DNA of 62,426 bases from Adhaeribacter aerolatus (GTDB taxonomy: Bacteria; Bacteroidota; Bacteroidia; Cytophagales; Hymenobacteraceae). A model generated the notes under the pieces. The model was given only the letters and a program-made list of their open reading frames with translations. It was not told where the DNA came from and made no database searches. How positions within the stretch are numbered: the stretch's first letter is position 1; each line of letters starts with the position of its first letter. This document shows positions 59,715 to 62,426 of the stretch, in pieces. The DNA is taken from NCBI RefSeq assembly GCF_007991635.1, contig NZ_BJYS01000039.1, positions 1-62,426 on the forward strand, written 5' to 3'. The position numbers and the translations under genes were made by a program.

Positions 59715-62333
59715 ATGAACTTTAATAATTATACCATCAAATCTCAGGAAGCCATTCAGAAGGCTACTGAGATTGCCGGCGGCAACCAGCAGCAAGCGGT
59801 TGAAACCGGTCATATTCTGAAAGGTATTCAGCAAACCGATGAGAACGTGATTAACTTTCTGGTGAAGAAACTAGGTGTTAACCAAAACATGCTGAACACC
59901 CGCTTAGACGCCCTGGTAAATGCTTACCCCAAGGTAAGCGGTGGCAGCCCGTATTTAAGCAACGATGCGGCCGCCGCCCTGCAAAAAGCGACTACTTACT
60001 TAAAAGAATTTCACGACGAATTTGTTGCGATTGAGCATATATTATTAGGCTTGTTAGCGGGCCGCGATCAGGTAGCTTCTTTAATGAAAGATGCTGGTTT
60101 TACCGAAAAGTATTTAAAAGCCGCTATTAAAGAACTGCGCGGGGGTAATAAAGTAACCGACCAGAACGCCGAAGCCAAATACAACTCGTTGAAACGTTAT
60201 GCCAAAGATTTGAACGAGCTGGCTCGCGCCGGTAAAATAGACCCGGTAATTGGCCGCGACGAAGAAATCCGGCGTGTGCTGCAAATATTATCGCGCCGCA
60301 CCAAAAACAACCCGGTACTGTTGGGTGAGCCCGGGGTGGGTAAAACCGCTATTGTAGAAGGTTTGGCCCAACGTATTGTGGCCGGCGACGTGCCCGAGAA
60401 CCTGAAATCCAAAACCCTGATGAGTCTGGATATGGGTTTACTCGTAGCCGGAGCCAAATACAAAGGTGAGTTTGAAGAGCGTCTGAAAGCCGTAATTAAA
60501 GAGGTAGTAGATGCGGAAGGGGAAATTGTACTGTTCATCGACGAGATTCATACCCTGATTGGGGCCGGTGCCGGTGGCGAGAGTGCGATGGACGCTGCTA
60601 ACTTGTTAAAGCCCGCCTTGGCCCGTGGTGAACTGCACGCCATTGGTGCCACCACCCTTAAAGAGTACCAGAAATATATCGAGAAAGACAAGGCGCTGGA
60701 GCGCCGTTTCCAGGCCGTCATGGTAGATGAGCCTTCTATTCCGGATGCGATCTCCATTTTGCGCGGTATTAAAGATAAATACGAGGTACACCACGGGGTG
60801 CGCATTAAAGACGATGCCATTATTGCTTCCGTGGAGTTATCGAGCCGGTATATTTCGGACCGCTTCCTACCCGATAAAGCCATTGACTTGATGGACGAAG
60901 CGGCGGCTAAACTGCGCATAGAGATTGACTCGTTGCCCGTTGAGCTGGACGAAGTACAACGGAAAATAATGCAGCTCGAAATTGAGCGCGAAGCCATCCG
61001 CCGCGAAAACGACAAAGACAAAGAAACCGTCTTATCGAAAGAAATTGCGGAATTGAGCGGCAAGCGCGATGACCTGAAAGCCAAATGGCAAAACGAAAAA
61101 CAGGTTATTACCAATATTCAGACCGAGAAGGAAAATATTGAACGTTATAAACTGGAAGCCGAACAAGCCGAACGGGCCGGTGATTACGGCCGGGTAGCGG
61201 AGCTGCGTTATGGTAAAATTCAGGAAAGCGAGCAGAAATTAAAAGACCTGCAAAAGCAGGTAGAAGAACTGCACGCCGGCGACGCCATGCTGAAAGAAGA
61301 AGTAACTGCCGAAGATATTGCCGAAGTGGTAGCCAAATGGACGGGTATTCCGGTAAGCAAAATGCTGCAAAGCGACCGCGAGAAATTATTGCACCTGGAA
61401 GAAGAACTGGGTAAACGCGTAGCCGGTCAGGAAGAAGCCATTGCGGCCATTTCGGATGCGGTGCGCCGGAGCCGGGCTGGTCTGCAGGATCCGAAACGGC
61501 CCATTGGTTCGTTCATCTTCCTGGGTACCACCGGGGTAGGCAAAACCGAGTTAGCCAAAGCCCTCGCCGACTTCCTGTTTAACGACGAGAACGCCATGGT
61601 GCGGATTGACATGAGCGAGTACCAGGAGCGCCACGCCGTAAGCCGTTTAATTGGTGCCCCTCCGGGATACGTTGGTTACGACGAAGGTGGCCAGTTAACC
61701 GAAGCCGTACGCCGGAAACCATACTCAGTAATATTGCTGGATGAGATTGAAAAAGCGCACCCGGATGTATTTAACATCTTGTTGCAGGTGCTGGATGATG
61801 GCCGCTTAACCGATAACAAAGGCCGGGTAGCGAACTTCAAGAACACCATTATTATCATGACCTCCAATATTGGCGCGCATATCATCCAGAGCAATTTTGC
61901 CGAGATGGAAGATTATAACCGCGAGGAAATCATTGAGCGTACCAAAGACGAGGTGTTTGAATTGCTGAAGAAAACCGTACGGCCAGAGTTCCTGAACCGA
62001 ATCGACGAACTCATTATGTTCCGTCCGCTGAGCCAGAGCGAGCTGCGGCAGATTGTCTCGATTCAGTTCCGCCACATCCAGGACCGTCTGCAGGAAGCCG
62101 GTATCCGGCTGGAAGCTACCGACGAAGTACTGGATTATCTCGGCGAGCAGGGTTACGATCCGCAATTTGGTGCTCGTCCGCTGAAACGTGTGCTGCAAAC
62201 CAGAATCCTGAACGAGTTATCGAAAGAAATTCTGGCTGGTAACATCCGGAAAGATGCGGTAGTCGAAGCGGTGCTGATTGACGACAAAATTCACTTTGTG
62301 AACATTGATATTGAAATACCTTTGGATAAATGA
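59715..62333 (+). CDS. clpB: ATP-dependent chaperone ClpB
   Basis: A hexameric disaggregase that extracts proteins from aggregates with DnaK. 872 residues: Clp N domain (1-~145), AAA1 with Walker [15 protein letters not shown] at ~203-216 and Walker [16 protein letters not shown], the middle coiled-coil (~400-535; [20 protein letters not shown]) that marks ClpB against ClpA/ClpC, AAA2 with [14 protein letters not shown] at ~604-617, and a D2 small domain ([15 protein letters not shown]). An IGF/L-type ClpP-binding loop is absent. No CIRCE element or other heat-shock site was seen upstream. Confidence 0.97.
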   Translation: MNFNNYTIKSQEAIQKATEIAGGNQQQAVETGHILKGIQQTDENVINFLVKKLGVNQNMLNTRLDALVNAYPKVSGGSPYLSNDAAAALQKATTYLKEFHDEFVAIEHILLGLLAGRDQVASLMKDAGFTEKYLKAAIKELRGGNKVTDQNAEAKYNSLKRYAKDLNELARAGKIDPVIGRDEEIRRVLQILSRRTKNNPVLLGEPGVGKTAIVEGLAQRIVAGDVPENLKSKTLMSLDMGLLVAGAKYKGEFEERLKAVIKEVVDAEGEIVLFIDEIHTLIGAGAGGESAMDAANLLKPALARGELHAIGATTLKEYQKYIEKDKALERRFQAVMVDEPSIPDAISILRGIKDKYEVHHGVRIKDDAIIASVELSSRYISDRFLPDKAIDLMDEAAAKLRIEIDSLPVELDEVQRKIMQLEIEREAIRRENDKDKETVLSKEIAELSGKRDDLKAKWQNEKQVITNIQTEKENIERYKLEAEQAERAGDYGRVAELRYGKIQESEQKLKDLQKQVEELHAGDAMLKEEVTAEDIAEVVAKWTGIPVSKMLQSDREKLLHLEEELGKRVAGQEEAIAAISDAVRRSRAGLQDPKRPIGSFIFLGTTGVGKTELAKALADFLFNDENAMVRIDMSEYQERHAVSRLIGAPPGYVGYDEGGQLTEAVRRKPYSVILLDEIEKAHPDVFNILLQVLDDGRLTDNKGRVANFKNTIIIMTSNIGAHIIQSNFAEMEDYNREEIIERTKDEVFELLKKTVRPEFLNRIDELIMFRPLSQSELRQIVSIQFRHIQDRLQEAGIRLEATDEVLDYLGEQGYDPQFGARPLKRVLQTRILNELSKEILAGNIRKDAVVEAVLIDDKIHFVNIDIEIPLDK

Positions 62334-62357
62334 TCCAGAGTTTAAATAAAAACAAGA

Positions 62358-62390
62358 GCCTTCTCCGGTTGGAGAAGGCTTTTTTGTTTT
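62358..62390 (+). terminator. Rho-independent terminator after clpB
   Basis: A perfect 9-bp stem (GCCTTCTCC at 62358-62366 with GGAGAAGGC at 62371-62379), a 4-base loop and a T-tract, 24 bases after the clpB stop. Confidence 0.92.
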
Positions 62391-62426
62391 TACCCAACCG
62401 GTGCCTAAACCAATACTATTCTAATA

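Overview
The window looks like chromosomal DNA from a Bacteroidota bacterium, most likely of the order Cytophagales and Hymenobacteraceae/Adhaeribacter-like (inference from gene content; no rRNA gene is present to confirm it). The signs are a protein with a type IX secretion (T9SS) C-terminal sorting domain, porX beside tsaE and alanine dehydrogenase, a fused lpxC-fabZ gene, a SusC/SusD pair, many TAnnTTTG promoter -7 elements and few strong Shine-Dalgarno sites. No tRNA, rRNA, CRISPR array, intact transposase or integrase was seen.

Layout. 1-2.9 kb: the 3' part of a long, internally repetitive T9SS-exported surface protein whose start lies outside the window. 3.3-12.5 kb: mostly housekeeping genes: a secreted unknown protein, a dicarboxylate/glutamate symporter, a dipeptide epimerase, a DUF4199 protein, a marR-yceI pair, a CDF metal transporter, a Dph6-like ATP-pyrophosphatase, then clpS-recR. 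12.5-13.1 kb: a non-coding inverted-repeat element that resembles a MITE. 13.1-18.5 kb: an aminotransferase, heptose-7-phosphate kinase, a phosphoheptose-isomerase-like SIS protein, a ROK sugar kinase and an M28 peptidase. 18.8-23.3 kb: pyrD, ftsK, lolA. 23.4-28.7 kb (minus strand): HD phosphohydrolase, lpxD, lpxC-fabZ, lpxA and an ABC ATPase, which together are the lipid A operon. 28.9-32.1 kb: porX-tsaE-ald. 32.2-38.0 kb (minus strand): a tripartite RND efflux system. 38.4-40.1 kb: a YD-repeat lipoprotein and endonuclease V.

40.1-47.7 kb (minus strand) is the most distinctive region: a molybdenum hydroxylase cluster of the CO-dehydrogenase-like (form II) type. In transcription order it holds coxG-like, coxS, coxL, coxM, a small secreted protein, a MoxR/CoxD AAA+ ATPase and a CoxE-like VWA protein. 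The large subunit carries AYRGAGR, not the CO-oxidising AYxCSFR loop, so its substrate is unknown. The cluster is bracketed by two diverged direct copies of the last 44 bp of the endonuclease V gene. One ends the intact gene at 40123. The other is an orphan fragment ending at 48182. This is the pattern expected if an ~8 kb segment entered the chromosome at the 3' end of nfi.

48.3-50.2 kb: two tandem short-chain dehydrogenases, the second with a long basic low-complexity tail. 50.3-58.3 kb (minus strand): a small polysaccharide-utilisation locus (SusC, SusD, and a GH63/MGH1-like glycosidase). 59.0-62.4 kb: a DUF5362 membrane protein and clpB, ending in a strong terminator.

Convergent gene pairs are commonly separated by perfect hairpins that should terminate in both directions (15.4, 23.3 and 50.2 kb). 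Start codons were moved inward from the longest possible reading frame where homology and spacing favour it; each entry says so.
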